Shown here: positions 45,523 to 56,425 of the stretch, piece after piece
Position numbering within the stretch: position 1 is the first letter of the stretch
Layout of the letters: the number at the start of each line of letters is the position of its first letter
NCBI GenBank assembly: GCA_014529385.2
Contig: CM043962.1
Coordinates: forward strand, 50,689,405-50,753,404
Reading direction: 5' to 3'
From: Adiantum capillus-veneris
Lineage: Eukaryota > Streptophyta > Polypodiopsida > Polypodiales > Pteridaceae
DNA: 64,000 nucleotides
Program-made: the position numbers and the translations under genes
The notes under the pieces: model-generated
What the model was told of the DNA's origin: nothing
Database searches by the model: none
The model's input: the letters and a program-made list of their open reading frames with translations, nothing else

Positions 45523-47264
45523 TAGCCTTTGGTTCCCTACCTTTGTTCAAACTCGAGAGAGAGAGAGAGTGAGAACGCCTTTGCTCTTTGATTCGCTCCC
45601 TTTTTTGCCTCTTTGTTTGGCTTCTTCTCATGCAAAAGCCCGATGGAGAGAGAGGGAGCATGCCGTCTCTCCAAGCTTCGAGAGAGAGAGAGCACACCGT
45701 GTCTCCCCCACTTCGAGAGAGAGAGCTCGCTATGCTCGAGGTTCCTCCCTTCTCTTTGCTTCGTTATGCTTCGAATGCCCTCTTGCCCTCGTTGGCTTCC
45801 TCCTTAAATTGCCTCGAATTCGTTCAAGCTTCCCTCGAGCTTACCTCCTTTATCTTGCCTTTGTTCCCCCTTTGCTTTGCATCCCCTCTTGCCCTCGTTG
45901 GCTTGCCATCCCCGCATGCAAAAGGCACCGTCCTATTATTAGCCAATAGCGTCGTCGCTACTGACGTGGCAAGAATCGTCTCTATGACATGGCAGGGTGG
46001 GATTTCGACCGACACGGAATCGCGCAGGAGCAGCTCCGAAATTCTGCGCCATGGCATGCTGATTCTTTCTCGTCACAGGGCCGCGCTCGTCTGAGTAGTC
46101 CCCTGGTCGTCGCAAGCAAAAACGTCTCCCTCCACACTCTCGTTTTCTGCTGCACGACGCCATGTCCCCCCTTTTACTTTTGTTCACACACTTAATAAGG
46201 TATTGAGCGGCCATTCAGTGAGCCTTTGGGCGGGCGGCCATTGTTATGTTGCTTGGGCGGCCGACTTAATGGCTTGGGCGGGCTCTTTGGGCAGCCCTAT
46301 GAACTTCATAGTGGGCACCACATTGCACATACATGCCACTAAAGCATCGCCAAGCACCACAGTTGGCATACATACCGGCCATAAATTTCATTTGGGCAAG
46401 CGGCCACTTACTAAGGGCATCACATTTGGGCGTACTTATCGATTAAAGCACTGCCAAACACCTCATCTTTCCCTAGCAGCGCTTATCGAACAATCTCATC
46501 AAGGGTTTAACTTCTCGTATCATCATCTTGCACAATGCCACATGCTTCAAGATGCTAATATAGGTAATTGCATTTTGAGAAAGACCTTGTCTTTGAAAAT
46601 AGCCAGCTTCCTGGCCCTGCTTCTGTTGGGTTTATCCCGCAATCATTGCATTCCAAGAGACGACATTCCGAACACAATGCTCCTCAAGCACTTCTGGATT
46701 TTTTAATTGCACTCTATTCTAGAGCAGCTTGGTTGAACCCCAAAAATTATCATATGGCACTCCGATCGAGCGGACCGGACTGGTACGAACCTGGCCCCTG
46801 GTAAATCTTTAACGGCCAATATCTTGGCGATCGGAACTCCAATCACCAATCTGAAAAGACCGACGCGCTCCAGAAGTAGAGCACTTCAGGCCCATGCAAT
46901 CATTTCATCTCTGTCACCTTAGCTGCAGTTGCCCAATCCGGTACGGATCTGCAATCGACTCAAACTTCAAAGTGACATAACTTCTTCACCGTGGCTCCAA
47001 TCGACGAGCCGTAAAGACAGGCCGGTAGAGCACTTCAAGCACTACAATTCTAGATCATAATCTCTCATATGTGGTCACTGCAATCATTTTTGGCATCATT
47101 GAGGCATCTGTTGGCCCTTCTAAGCCGCATCTGGCATACATTAATCATTAAGCTTGGCCTATTATCAAGCCCTGATCACTGCTCACTTCATGTGTAGGCT
47201 TCAAAGAAGCTTAGCTTGCATTTCTCTGCTCTTTTTCTCATCATGGCAGCGGAGCTGCACGACA
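44743..47264 (-). repeat. Element B right (5') LTR, 2522 bp
   Basis: Plus strand starts TATCAGGGGATATG (G to A relative to TGTCGGGG of the other copy) and ends GCACGACA. Contains GA runs (45476-45518, about 45555-45569, 45681-45691). Apparent frames such as 45569-45949 lie wholly in the LTR and are not genes. Confidence 0.85.
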
Positions 47265-47981
47265 ACGCTCTGTCTAAACCAACCCCCACTCACCCGAGGA
47301 AGGAGGATGACCTTCAGGAGAGTGTGAGTGTCACTAACCAAAACGCAAACTGAGGGAATGCCGGCCGCCTTGGCAGCTACTGATGTTGTCTCCAGGACAG
47401 TCCCAATCGCTGAGCCTATCCTGGACAAAAGTGGTAGGTACTCCCTCCGCAAACCAGGAAAGCAAACGGAGAGAGGAAGGTCTGCCTCCTCTACCAGAAC
47501 ATCTGAAGCATGGTCAAAACCATGTTCCACTGTCGAAAGAGGGCTCGAACTGCTCGGATGGTCAAGGGGCTCATAGCTATGACCTTGGACGCCATCTCAA
47601 AGGTCTCAAACTCGATCTGATAGTAGCCTCGTCCGAGGAACTGAACGTCCAAGATCTTGCCCACCTCTGCAAGAAGGCGGGCCTAGAGAAGGTCATGCAG
47701 CTCTCCTCTGCTGGGTCTAGTGCCGAAATCTTGCAGATGACGGAAGTCGCCTGCAAACGATCCACATCTGCGGCTAGGCTCGCTTGCTCTGTCGGAGTAA
47801 GAGAGAGTCGAATGGTGGGCTCAACGGGGTCGAGCGAGGGGACTTCATCAGAGTCGCTCTGTGGCGGAGCTTGAGCCTCCATCTGTGTCTGCTGTTGTGT
47901 CGGAGAAGAAACGGAAAGAAATTTTCTCTGCAAAAGAGCCCCAACGAGCATTGTCCAGAAACTAGCACTTGTCAGAGCCAA
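47265..47981 (-). pseudogene. LINE-type ORF1, N-terminal part (DUF4283-like)
   Basis: Starts at ATG 47981 (MALTSASFWTMLVG). After a Gln/Ser-rich spacer the minus strand gives, in shifting frames, VQFLGRGYYQIEFETFEMAS and TIRAVRALFRQW, which fit the nucleic-acid-binding DUF4283 domain. Then come FPGLRREYLPLLSRIGSAIG and AAGIPSVCVLVSDTH, ending at PRVSGGWFRQS against the LTR of element B. The C-terminal knuckle part is at 31677. At least one frameshift and one stop show decay. Proteins of this kind are the RNA-binding ORF1 of plant LINEs. Confidence 0.7.
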
Positions 47982-48345
47982 TCACAAGAAAACTTCGGCG
48001 CCAGAGTAGCAGAGATCGAAGATAACGAGGGAGGGAATAAGTGAGTGGATTAGGAGGGGGGGGGGAAGGCGGGCTGGAAATGGCAAAGGGTGAGGGTAGC
48101 GGGCTCGCAGCAGCAACGAGGGGATGGCGGGCAGCAAGCGGACAGGTGGCTAAGGGGCGGACAGGGAGGGCAACACACGGCAAGGGAAGGACAGGAGGCA
48201 ATGCGCGCGCAACAGTGATTGCTGGCGGCACAGGGGGGAGGGATGGGGCAGCTAGCGATGGCGGGACGGGGGGGCGACAGGTGCTGGCGAGGGAGGGAAA
48301 GCAAGCGGCAGCAGATAGCGAGCGCAATTCGTCGCACCACAAAGA
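47982..48345 (-). promoter_or_regulatory. C-rich 5' region of the LINE
   Basis: Minus strand is very pyrimidine-rich (plus strand has G12 at about 48055-48066 and many GGCGGG units). It lies directly upstream of the ORF1 start, where LINE 5' UTR and internal promoter would be. The long antisense frames here are low-complexity artefacts. Confidence 0.4.
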
Positions 48346-48500
48346 AACTGTTTCATCTGTGACATACTTGAAATGAGGAATATCTTCGTTGCATAATAGT
48401 AATCGTCCGCAATTACAACATATTTGCAAAGCAACTCAAGTTAGCTCAAAAATCTCTGAAAGTCAATCCGAGGGACAAACAGTTTTCTCAATCCAGATTG

Positions 48501-48640
48501 GAGCTCTTGATATCATGGGTCATTGGCTTCCTAGAAAAATCTCATCCAATAAGGAGTCTCATTCCACATCGGAGCTCTTGATATCCAAGGTCATTGGCTT
48601 CCCAGAAAAAGCTCATCCAATAAGGAATATTAAGTAGTTG
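48501..48640. repeat. Tandem duplication, period 71 bp
   Basis: GAGCTCTTGATATC at 48501 and 48572, followed in both by GGTCATTGGCTTCC and CTCATCCAATAAGGA. Confidence 0.85.
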
Positions 48641-48724
48641 GCACATCACGATGCAACACAAATGCCGATGAACATAAAATCGCCAATGAATAAGACATAG
48701 AAACATAAAGTCGCCGATGAGCAA

Positions 48725-49140
48725 TCCCCCCGCAAATAACCATCCAAGTCCGGGCCATGAGGTGTTCAACGACTCCCTCATCACTCCTCCCGCAAATAAC
48801 CTAAAAAGGTCCGAGCCATGAGATATAGAGGCCTTTTACGACCAAACGTCCCTTAGACCGCAGCTTGCGTCGTTTGGAGATGTTGAGAGCAATACTCCCC
48901 CCGTAATTAACCACAAGGGTCCAAGCCATGAGTAACAACAATACTTCCCCCCGTGAATGACCACAAGGGTTCGGGCCATGAGTAAAAACAGCTCTTTTCA
49001 AACATTCAATACTGCCCCCGTAAATAACCACAAGGGTCCGGGCCATGAGTAGAAACAACTCTTTTCAAAAATTCAATACTCCGCCCGTAAATAACAACAA
49101 GGATCTGGGCCATGGGTATGACTAAGCATTCTCAAACATC
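48725..49140. repeat. Degenerate minisatellite, about 52-68-bp units
   Basis: Six copies of a unit with CCCGTAAATAACCACAAGGG and GGGCCATGAG, beginning near 48730, 48788, 48898, 48950, 49015 and 49083. No element termini were recognised. Confidence 0.8.
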
Positions 49141-49463
49141 ACTTCTCACTGAGGTGAAACCGTACGTACTGTACGGCCTGTATACGTACGTACTTAACGT
49201 TGTTCCGTACAGGAAAAGTTTTCATGTACGTAAAAATACACGCCATTGTAAAATAACCTACACTATCTAAATTTAGTTCTAGTAGACTTTAAAAGCACAA
49301 GTTGCCTATTGAATAACCAACAAATATTATCTACGAACTTTCAAACACACTTAATGAAATTCAATATCGATACATAGTCACTGAATACAAAATCTTATAC
49401 ACTTGAAGACCATGTCACTATTCACGTATAAACACTTGAATTTAAACCAACCGATTGTAGTCT

Positions 49464-49496
<33 letters not shown>

Positions 49497-49730
49497 ATGT
49501 GTGTATATGTATGTGTCACTAACCTTCTCTGCACTCCTACGATGATCTACGAAATTTCTCAGATTCACTTTCCAAAGACTTTACATTGCAAAAAAGCCCT
49601 CGTAGATCCGAGGCGCCTACGTTTTGGGCTTTCTTTTTTAAAGGATAAGTTTTTTTAAAAAAACCCGTACGAATCCATACAAAAAATATGTACGCTACGA
49701 AAAGGATCCGTATGTACGTATTGGGTCTAC
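49141..49730. other. Region with two TACG-rich clusters
   Basis: Clusters of GTACGTAC-like palindromes at about 49160-49230 and 49665-49725 flank unremarkable AT-rich sequence and a GA run (about 49466-49494). They may be ends of a small transposon, but no clean terminal inverted repeat or target duplication was found. Confidence 0.3.
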
Positions 49731-50577
49731 ATTGTTTCTCACTAATCATTAAAACCAGTATTAAAACCAAAGTCAAACAATTCGAATTGGCGCTAAAATT
49801 CAAAATACATACCATCCATTTCAAACAAATTCCAAACAAGATCATCAAACAGAACTCAAACTTAAAAAACAATCTCGACATCAGTTGAGACTCGAGCTCA
49901 AAAATACAACTGACTTTCCATCCTGAAACCTGTACCAAGATTAGGGTTAGATTCCTTCCATAAGGTTGTAGCCAATCGCAGCATGGTCCATAAGTGCTTG
50001 AATAGTCGAAATGAGACTCGACAGACAGTGTTCCTGTGGCGGTGATGGTAGCCCCAAGATATAGCAATCACACTGGGACCCAAGGTTATCAACTCGAGAA
50101 GAAACACCTATTGCAAGATGTCGAAAAATTTCAAGTTATAATCTGCTAGAATTTTCGTGTGGCAAGCATTTCAGAATACCCCACTTAGCAAGACGTTGCA
50201 CTCCATAGAAAGATGTCAGAAAGCATGTAGCTTCGGGCTAAAATTTTCTTGAAAGCTTGCCAAGTCCTTGGAGTGTGCGGCTTAGTAGCTATAGACATCC
50301 ACCCTGCATGGCACTCCCTCTGAGAAAAAACAGTGGCTTGAAAAATCCTTGATCCTTCTCTTGCAAGTAATCTTTATGGCTTATGCCTTGTAAGTAAGAG
50401 CGATGAAGACGAGAGCACGCCCGATGCACGATGAAGTAAGGGTGGGAGTGACTAATACGTCCGGGGTCGAGACACGGAGATTCTTTGGTGGATTTCCCTG
50501 TGGAGCTTGGAAGCGCCATCTTGCTCTATCTGCTCTTTGGTAGGATCGGTATACTTTCAAATAAGCACGCGCCTGAA
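49731..50577 (-). other. Possible interior of the LTR element to the right
   Basis: Lies on the inner side of the primer-binding site at 50578-50589. Minus-strand frames (for example 50519-50289 and 50107-49898) have no gag, RT or integrase motif. Element identity is unknown. Confidence 0.35.
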
Positions 50578-50589
50578 GCTCTGATACCA
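50578..50589 (-). other. Primer-binding site, tRNA-Met type
   Basis: Minus strand TGGTATCAGAGC, exact, one base from the LTR terminus. Confidence 0.85.
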
Positions 50590-50590
50590 C

Positions 50591-51094
50591 TGTCACGCGG
50601 ACGAGCACCACATGCCAACGGAAAAGAGCAAATTGGACAACTTTAAGCACTTCAAATAACAGCTGAACTGAAAGAGATGCACGCATGACACAAGACGGGG
50701 AGTGGCAAAGTTCCACCCCAAGAGAGCACTCACCCCAAACCTTTGCGCCCCTTTCGATTTTTCTTTATAATGCTTCAACTTAGTACAACCTAGTACTCTA
50801 CGCTCTGCACCTTCACCCGGAAGCGTACCAGAGAATAAGCACATGGCACATATTTAAAGGCCCTTGGCCTATCAAAAGCAGTTACATAAAAAGCTTCAAA
50901 CTCAAAAGCATATGGCCCCAAAAGCTAGCGTAAAAAGCTGTCAGTGCAAATTACGAAAATCCGTAGAAGTGCCACATGGCACTTTCAACGCGTTTTGCAA
51001 TTATCCGTACAGTCTGCCACATCAACGAGTCAACGCGTTTTGCGAGCGTCAATACATCTACCACGTCATCAGCAATTCAGGCAAATCTGTGTGT

Positions 51095-51144
<50 letters not shown>

Positions 51145-51356
51145 CCTGCTGAATTTATTCTCTTTAGGTCCCCTGGGCCCCATCAAACGGGGTCTCGTAA
51201 GTTGGTGGGAGCTCTTCTTTACAAATAGGCCACTCGGCACTTGGTAAAACTTCTTGTGCCGCTTCTACTTCTTCTGCAGCTGCTTCTTAGGGTTTAGGCG
51301 GGATCTGCAAGTTGGCTCCGTTCTTCAGGGGCTTGACATGTCAACAGTTTGTGACA
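50591..51356 (-). mobile_element. LTR, 766 bp, with GT/G-run
   Basis: Plus strand starts TGTCACGCGG and ends GTTTGTGACA, giving 6-base inverted termini TGTCAC/GTGACA. Being next to the primer site, it is a 5' LTR in minus orientation. It contains (GT)n at 51089-51108 followed directly by 35 G (51109-51143), and the shared module at 50731-50769. Frames crossing the G run are artefacts. Confidence 0.75.
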
Positions 51357-52770
51357 TCCTTCCTTTCAGAAAAGAGTAATTAGCCTCGATTACACCTGCA
51401 AAACTGACAATAAAAAGTAAACATGCTCAATAGACACAGACTACATAAATTTGACTATTCAATCCACGCACTAACACAAAGAACACTTGTCACAACATCC
51501 TAGCGAGATCGCAAACACGAATCGTGATCATTATGACTTGTTTAGCCATCACATCCGAATCGTGCTCATATCCCACTGATCTCTACCAAATATCTTGATA
51601 CACTAAATCTCGTCATCTCATCAATTGTATCACCTCAATGGTTCCATACGGTCATAGCAATGACCATGCCCACAAGACAGCACATTCAAAGATAATGCAT
51701 TTGCACATATCCTAATCCACATTAGATTTCCAACAACAGTCCATGTTCATATGGCTTTCACTTAACATTCAGATGCAAACAATTAATCTAATCATCTCAT
51801 CTAATCCAAAACTATTGATGCACCAAAATCACTATCGAGCCATCTCATCCTTCTGAAACTTTTGATGTACTAAGATCAGCATCCGGCCATCTCATCTAGA
51901 TAGCACTCTTGATGCACCAAGATCACATTCACATTTTTGCCCCCAACAAGATCTCTAGCAAATGTTGAGATGCACTAAAATCATGTCAATCATCAATATC
52001 ACCCCTTCCAGTGACTAAAGACAATTGCAACATTTTACCTATCATACTCGGACGAACACATGTGTGACGTTTTGCAAGAGTCCTTCAATTATTCAATTGC
52101 AAGCATGTAGAGAGGTTTCCAAGCACAATACTGCGAACCTGCAATATCTTTGATTTCTATAATTAATCTAAAAAGAAACGATCACAACTCTTTCCAATCA
52201 CGTCGGTCCATTATGGCCATGCATGAAAGGTCGTTCCTCAAGTGGGCTGGTTTCATTTTTAAGAGGTCTAGTCTTTACTTTAAGAGCTATATCTATCAAG
52301 GCTCCACTAATTTTGTTGAGTTTTCCTTGGTTTTACCTTTGAAAAAGACAAACATATAAACAATCATAGATTCCTTTATAGCTTATGCAAATACGACATA
52401 GAAGATTTTAACTACGTGTTTGTAATTTTGTATATTATTTTCCAAAGTTCACATGGAGCCTCTTATTTCTTCTCACAAAGTGTCAAAAATCTTCAAGGTT
52501 ACAACTGTAAGTTCACAGACTCTTTTTGAAAAGATTGCATATTTAAACATGTCTACATGATCTTGATCTTGGTATAAGACCAATGTAGCGCAAAAAGACC
52601 CATGCTAATTTGGCCAAGATTTGCCTTTTTCTGCTTCTTTCTAATCAATTTAGAAAATTTAGTTTCATGTCGATTTAAGACTCGAGATCAAAGGGCATCA
52701 CAGGCGACGGGGAGCGAAGCAACAACGAGCCTCACTAACACCAACCTCAACTAGTCTTGCTTGGTGTATT
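51357..52770. other. No gene recognised
   Basis: AT-rich sequence with CATCTCATC-like short repeats around 51800-51910. No motif. Confidence 0.4.
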
Positions 52771-53052
52771 TCACAAAGTGATGACGTGGCGGACAGCACA
52801 AACCCTTATTTCTGCCAAAAACCCTAAAATTCCTGCAAACCCTAATTTCTGTCAGAAACCCTAATTTCCGAAGATCGCGAAGCTGGAAAAAAAAAATTTG
52901 AAAAAAGATGAGCGACGCAAATTTTGCTTTTTTTATAAAAACAGAGAAAATTCGCGTCGCTCATCATTTTTCCACACCAAAAAAAAAAAAATCAGCCTCC
53001 GCGACTTTCGGAAATTAGGGTTTCTGCTGTTCGCCACGTCATCACTTTGTGA
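52771..53052. mobile_element. Fold-back MITE, copy 1
   Basis: Long terminal inverted repeats: TCACAAAGTGATGACGTGGC at the left and its complement at the right. Almost the whole 282 bp can fold into a hairpin. Each arm contains AAACCCTAA-type telo-box motifs and ATGAGCGACGC. No clear target duplication. Confidence 0.85.
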
Positions 53053-53150
53053 CATACAGCAGAAACCCTACCCTAATTTCCGAAAATCGCGGAGGCTGGA
53101 AAAAAAAAATTAAAAAAAATGATGAGCGACGCGAATTTCGCTTTTGAAGA
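53053..53150. mobile_element. Half copy of the same MITE
   Basis: Directly abuts copy 1 and repeats the left arm only (CAGCAGAAACCCTA, ATCGCGGAGGCTGG, ATGATGAGCGACGC). The tip and right arm are missing. Confidence 0.75.
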
Positions 53151-53398
53151 GAATGCTTTTTTTTTAACAAAAAAAAGGAGAACTTGAGAGAGAAGAGCTT
53201 TTGAGCTCTCATGCTTTTTATTTTAAAAGCTTTTGGGGCTCTACTTGTGGGCATCCCTTGTACCTTTAAATATGTGGAGAGGGCTTCACTTCTCAAGAGC
53301 ATCTGGACGCAAAGTTTCAGAGTGAAACCCTAGCCACTCTCTTGTACTTTGATCTGATTAATATAAAAAGAAATACCGAAAGGGACGCCAGGCTTTAT
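53151..53398 (+). repeat. LTR-like fragment between MITE copies
   Basis: Contains TTTAAATATGTGGAG (TATA-like), then TCTTGTACTTTGATCTG and the module ATAAAAAGAAATACCGAAAG (53359-53397) that marks the R/U5 side of other LTRs here. Ends lost. Confidence 0.5.
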
Positions 53399-53399
53399 G

Positions 53400-53664
53400 T
53401 CACAAAGTGATGACGTGGCGGACAGCAGAAACCCTAAAATTCTTGCAAACCCTAATTTCTGCCAAAAACCCTAATTTTTTAAAATCGCGGAGACTGAAAA
53501 AAAAAAATTTTGAAAAATGATGAGCGACGCGAATTTTGTTCTTTTTTAAATTCACGTCGCTCATCATTTTTCAAAAAAAAAAATTTCAGCCTCTGCGATT
53601 TCCGAAAATTAGGGTTTCTGGCAGAGATTAGGGTTTTGTTGTCCGCCACGTCATCACTTTGTGA
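53400..53664. mobile_element. Fold-back MITE, copy 3
   Basis: Same TCACAAAGTGATGACGTGGC ends as copy 1 with the complementary end at 53664, and the same telo-box-like arms; 265 bp. Confidence 0.85.
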
Positions 53665-53902
53665 CAGTGGGCCTTGCTATATAGCATAAATAGAATATAA
53701 CAGAACATATGTAAATTGACATTTAGCATCCAGAACTGAAGGGAACTAGAGAATGACTAATTTGGCACGACAATTATGATCAAATCCAGCTTATTGAACT
53801 TAGGGTCTAGGAGCCACTAATGAAGGACGTTTAGGACATTTATGTTACCCCCGTTCGTCTTCATTTCAACTTTTGTAATGTCAATTTGATTGTACAACTT
53901 AT

Positions 53903-54020
53903 TCAAGGCAAGGTTGTTATAGTGTTGAACGTCTGATCTGAGTACAGATTATCGTAGTAGAGTTGTTGATGACAGATGTATTCATGCACATGTGCTTCAT
54001 CTATAATACATGCACCCAAG
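53903..54020 (-). pseudogene. PIF1-type helicase remnant, 3' part
   Basis: Minus strand continues the helicase fragment from 54559 across the hAT insertion: ...NLG, then ACIIDEAHVHEYICHQQLYYDNLY to a stop near 53903. The 8-base duplication CACCCAAG at the junction shows the two parts were once joined. Confidence 0.55.
54013..54020. other. Target-site duplication CACCCAAG (left)
   Basis: Identical to 54559-54566; 8 bp is the hAT length. Confidence 0.9.
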
Positions 54021-54295
54021 CAGTGACATGGAACGTCTCGGGGTTTCGTGCATTTTGGGGTTTCGAGGTTTCTGAAACGTTTCGTTTCGGAGCTCAAAGA
54101 AAGTGAAACATAGGTTTCGTTTTATATGTATGTTCGTATAATGATACATTGAATATACATACAAATTCACCTTTCTAGACATGTGAAATACCAAAATCTA
54201 TATGTGAGACTTGAGTCAAAAGTGAACAAGGTAAGTCGATAGCCAACTGCAACAACGTACAGGTAAAGACGAGGGGGCCAGGCTGACGTGTACGG

Positions 54296-54355
<60 letters not shown>

Positions 54356-54558
54356 TCGATGTGCGTGAGGATCAAAAAATCTATCAATTTTTTGAGGCAA
54401 CCTATGTGCATGGCTAAAAAAAATCCCCAAACGGGTGGTTTAAGGTTAACTGGTCAAAAGGGGGCAAACAATTCGTTTTGCCCGTTTCGTTGAAACATTT
54501 TGGCCATTTCGTCGTTTCGGGGTTTCAGAGGGCTGAAACGGGTTTTCATGTCACTATG
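54021..54558. mobile_element. Non-autonomous hAT element, 538 bp
   Basis: Ends CAGTGACATGG and CATGTCACTATG (imperfect inverted, CA...TG) within an exact 8-bp duplication. No transposase. Subterminal regions at both sides carry repeated GTTTCG/CGAAAC units, and a GA run lies at about 54299-54350. Confidence 0.9.
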
Positions 54559-55015
54559 CACCCAAGTTACAATTGATCTCATCTACGGTTGGTTTTCTTT
54601 CAAGAATAATGGTCAAGAATTGAAGCAAATCATGTTCCGTTGCATGTCTTATATAGCATGACATCTTGTACAAAGTTGCATGTAGCCAATGGACCAAGCT
54701 TGTGATATGGCATGTATTACAAAGCTCCTGTGCGTGACTACAAACTGGGGGTAGTTGGGCAAGATCACCGAGCAAGAGAACACATTTGTTGTTGAAGGAT
54801 CTGCCAATGTATTGCTTGTTACGTTCACATTTTGTCTTTCGACAAGGTCAAAAGTCGTTTGGGTTAACATGGATAGCTTGTCTATAATTATAATATCTAC
54901 CCTTTTTATGTCCAAATATCGCTCATCGGTCTCATGAATAGAGAGGGGATACTGTTGATTCGTGGTCGGTATCTTGAACTGCAATGTCGCTAAGTCTTGT
55001 TGCTGCCGCTATGAT
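54559..55015 (-). pseudogene. PIF1-type helicase remnant, 5' part
   Basis: Minus-strand reading gives FKIPTTNQQYPLS, then KRVDIIIIDKLSMLTQTTFD (Walker B-like, Asp-Lys instead of Asp-Glu), then in another frame LGDLAQLPPVCSHAQELC, the GD.xQLPPV motif III of PIF1 helicases. Two frames are needed, so it is dead. In plants such fragments usually come from Helitrons, but the Rep domain and Helitron ends are not seen. It could instead derive from a host PIF1-like gene. Confidence 0.7.
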
Positions 55016-56149
55016 GGCAAAGCACCCAACAATAATACAGAAGCAAGGGCAACAAGAGTGTCTATTTCATTTTTCTGTCGACCTCGTAAATCACTATATA
55101 TGTGAGGTATGCCGCTGTGCAGGAGGGACATATTTCTAGATTGTGAGCAAAGATATCACATTGCATGCTCCAATCTTTATACAATGCAGTAATTTCAAAC
55201 CATGACCTAGCATATGGACGCTAAGCTAGTTTCAAGTTGGTTGCAGTTTGCTCCCTAGCTTATTAACAAGTGGATTGTAATCTTCTAGGTCTTGAGAACT
55301 TCAAATTGATACCTAGTACGGGAGAAACAAGGAAATATATAATATGGAATCAATTATTTAGACACATAGTATTGGTATCAATGATTTAGAGCTAAAGTAA
55401 TAATGCACAAGGTGAATTCATTATTGCGATACACCACATGCATTCACTACTTGTGTATTCACTATTGTAATACATCACATGCATTGGCTAGCAACAGTAT
55501 GCAAAGAATAGCGTGTGTAACTAACATGTGCAGATACTGATCGACATCAAGTGTATAGTTCTGAAAATGAGATCCAAATAAATCGAAGCAAAGGAAGTAA
55601 TGCAAAAATTTCTAAAACAAGTATATAGATAAAGCATGAATGAAATGAAACAATAAATGAGGTGCTTTACTGACCTGCAATGTTGTACTGATGCTTTTCG
55701 ATTGTCCTATCAACAGGCCGATATTTGAGTCAAGCTACAAAAAGCAATGTGAATAGTTGAACATATCATCGCGCAATGTAATGTCACAGACTGAAAGTGC
55801 AAAGTATACAGTGCACGTCATACAGAGGTGCCATACAAAAGTACGGTGGAGAGCTGGCACTGTAGTCTCTCCAAAAAATTATAAGAAACGAAAGTCATGC
55901 CCTGCTCCGTAGCGTTTATGTGTTGCCCCAAGCAAACGCATGCGCATAGAAAATTGGATGCAGATAACGGACCTTACAGTGTTGTCGAGTTGGAGTTGTG
56001 CTTGTGTAATTGGAACGTGCAGTGTTGTGAATATATGCCCTCCCTACCATACACAAAAAACGCAGATGTAACTTTATGTTCAATGTCGTCTAATCAGTTT
56101 TACCTTCTGTGTGTGTGTGTATCTGTGTGTTGTAAGCTGCTTCAGTCAT
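55016..56149. other. No gene recognised
   Basis: Short frames only, including 55897-56181 on plus, without motifs. Probably decayed transposon DNA. Confidence 0.4.
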
Positions 56150-56425
56150 CAATTATGCCTTCTTGCCTCCTTGCTGGCTAACCCGAGTTATGTATCGTGC
56201 TTCCTAACTACACATGATAATGGGCATCTTGAGGTCTGCATCCCCATAGCGGAAGGCACTATATTCAGTCCGCTCATCAATAATCCAAACACGCATCTGG
56301 TGAACTACTATTACGTCACGCTCATGGGCATTAGTATAGGTGGCATTCCACTAGATATCATTCACCAATGCCTTTCCCTCGACATGGAGCTGTCTGCCAC
56401 TAATCCCCTCACACTCCGCTAAAAG
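56150..56425 (+). pseudogene. Aspartic protease (A1, nepenthesin-like) fragment
   Basis: The plus frame 56111-56422 contains a segment FSPLINNPNTHLVNYYYVTL followed by MGISIGGIPLDI. This resembles the conserved F-x-PLL-x-NP...FYYV-x-L-x-GISVGG-x-x-L-x-I block between the two catalytic Asp motifs of plant A1 proteases. The catalytic motifs and the rest are absent, and a stop follows at 56422. A captured or decayed gene piece. Confidence 0.45.

Larger units (their letters stand above)
31678..47264 (-). mobile_element. LTR element B, non-autonomous, minus strand (hosts element A)
   Basis: Two direct copies of an LTR over 2 kb long flank an interior of about 2.9 kb (41856-44742). In element orientation the LTR starts TGTCGTGCAGC and ends CCCCCGACA (left copy) or CCCCTGATA (right copy). 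The interior has a TTTGGTGAACCC primer-like site, one broken acidic ORF and the polypurine tract AGAGGGGGTGGA. No protease, RT or integrase motif was found, so it must depend on another element. It inserted into LINE ORF1; the flanking bases GCGT and ACGT may be an imperfect duplication. Its left LTR was later split by element A. Confidence 0.75.

Noticed and set aside
45380-46214. Several frames of 77-168 codons
   Set aside because: Lie entirely in the LTR of element B and depend on GA runs.
48041-48429. Long Gly/Ala- or Pro/Ala-rich frames on both strands
   Set aside because: Composition artefact of a G-rich segment at the LINE 5' region; no motif, and frames on both strands overlap.
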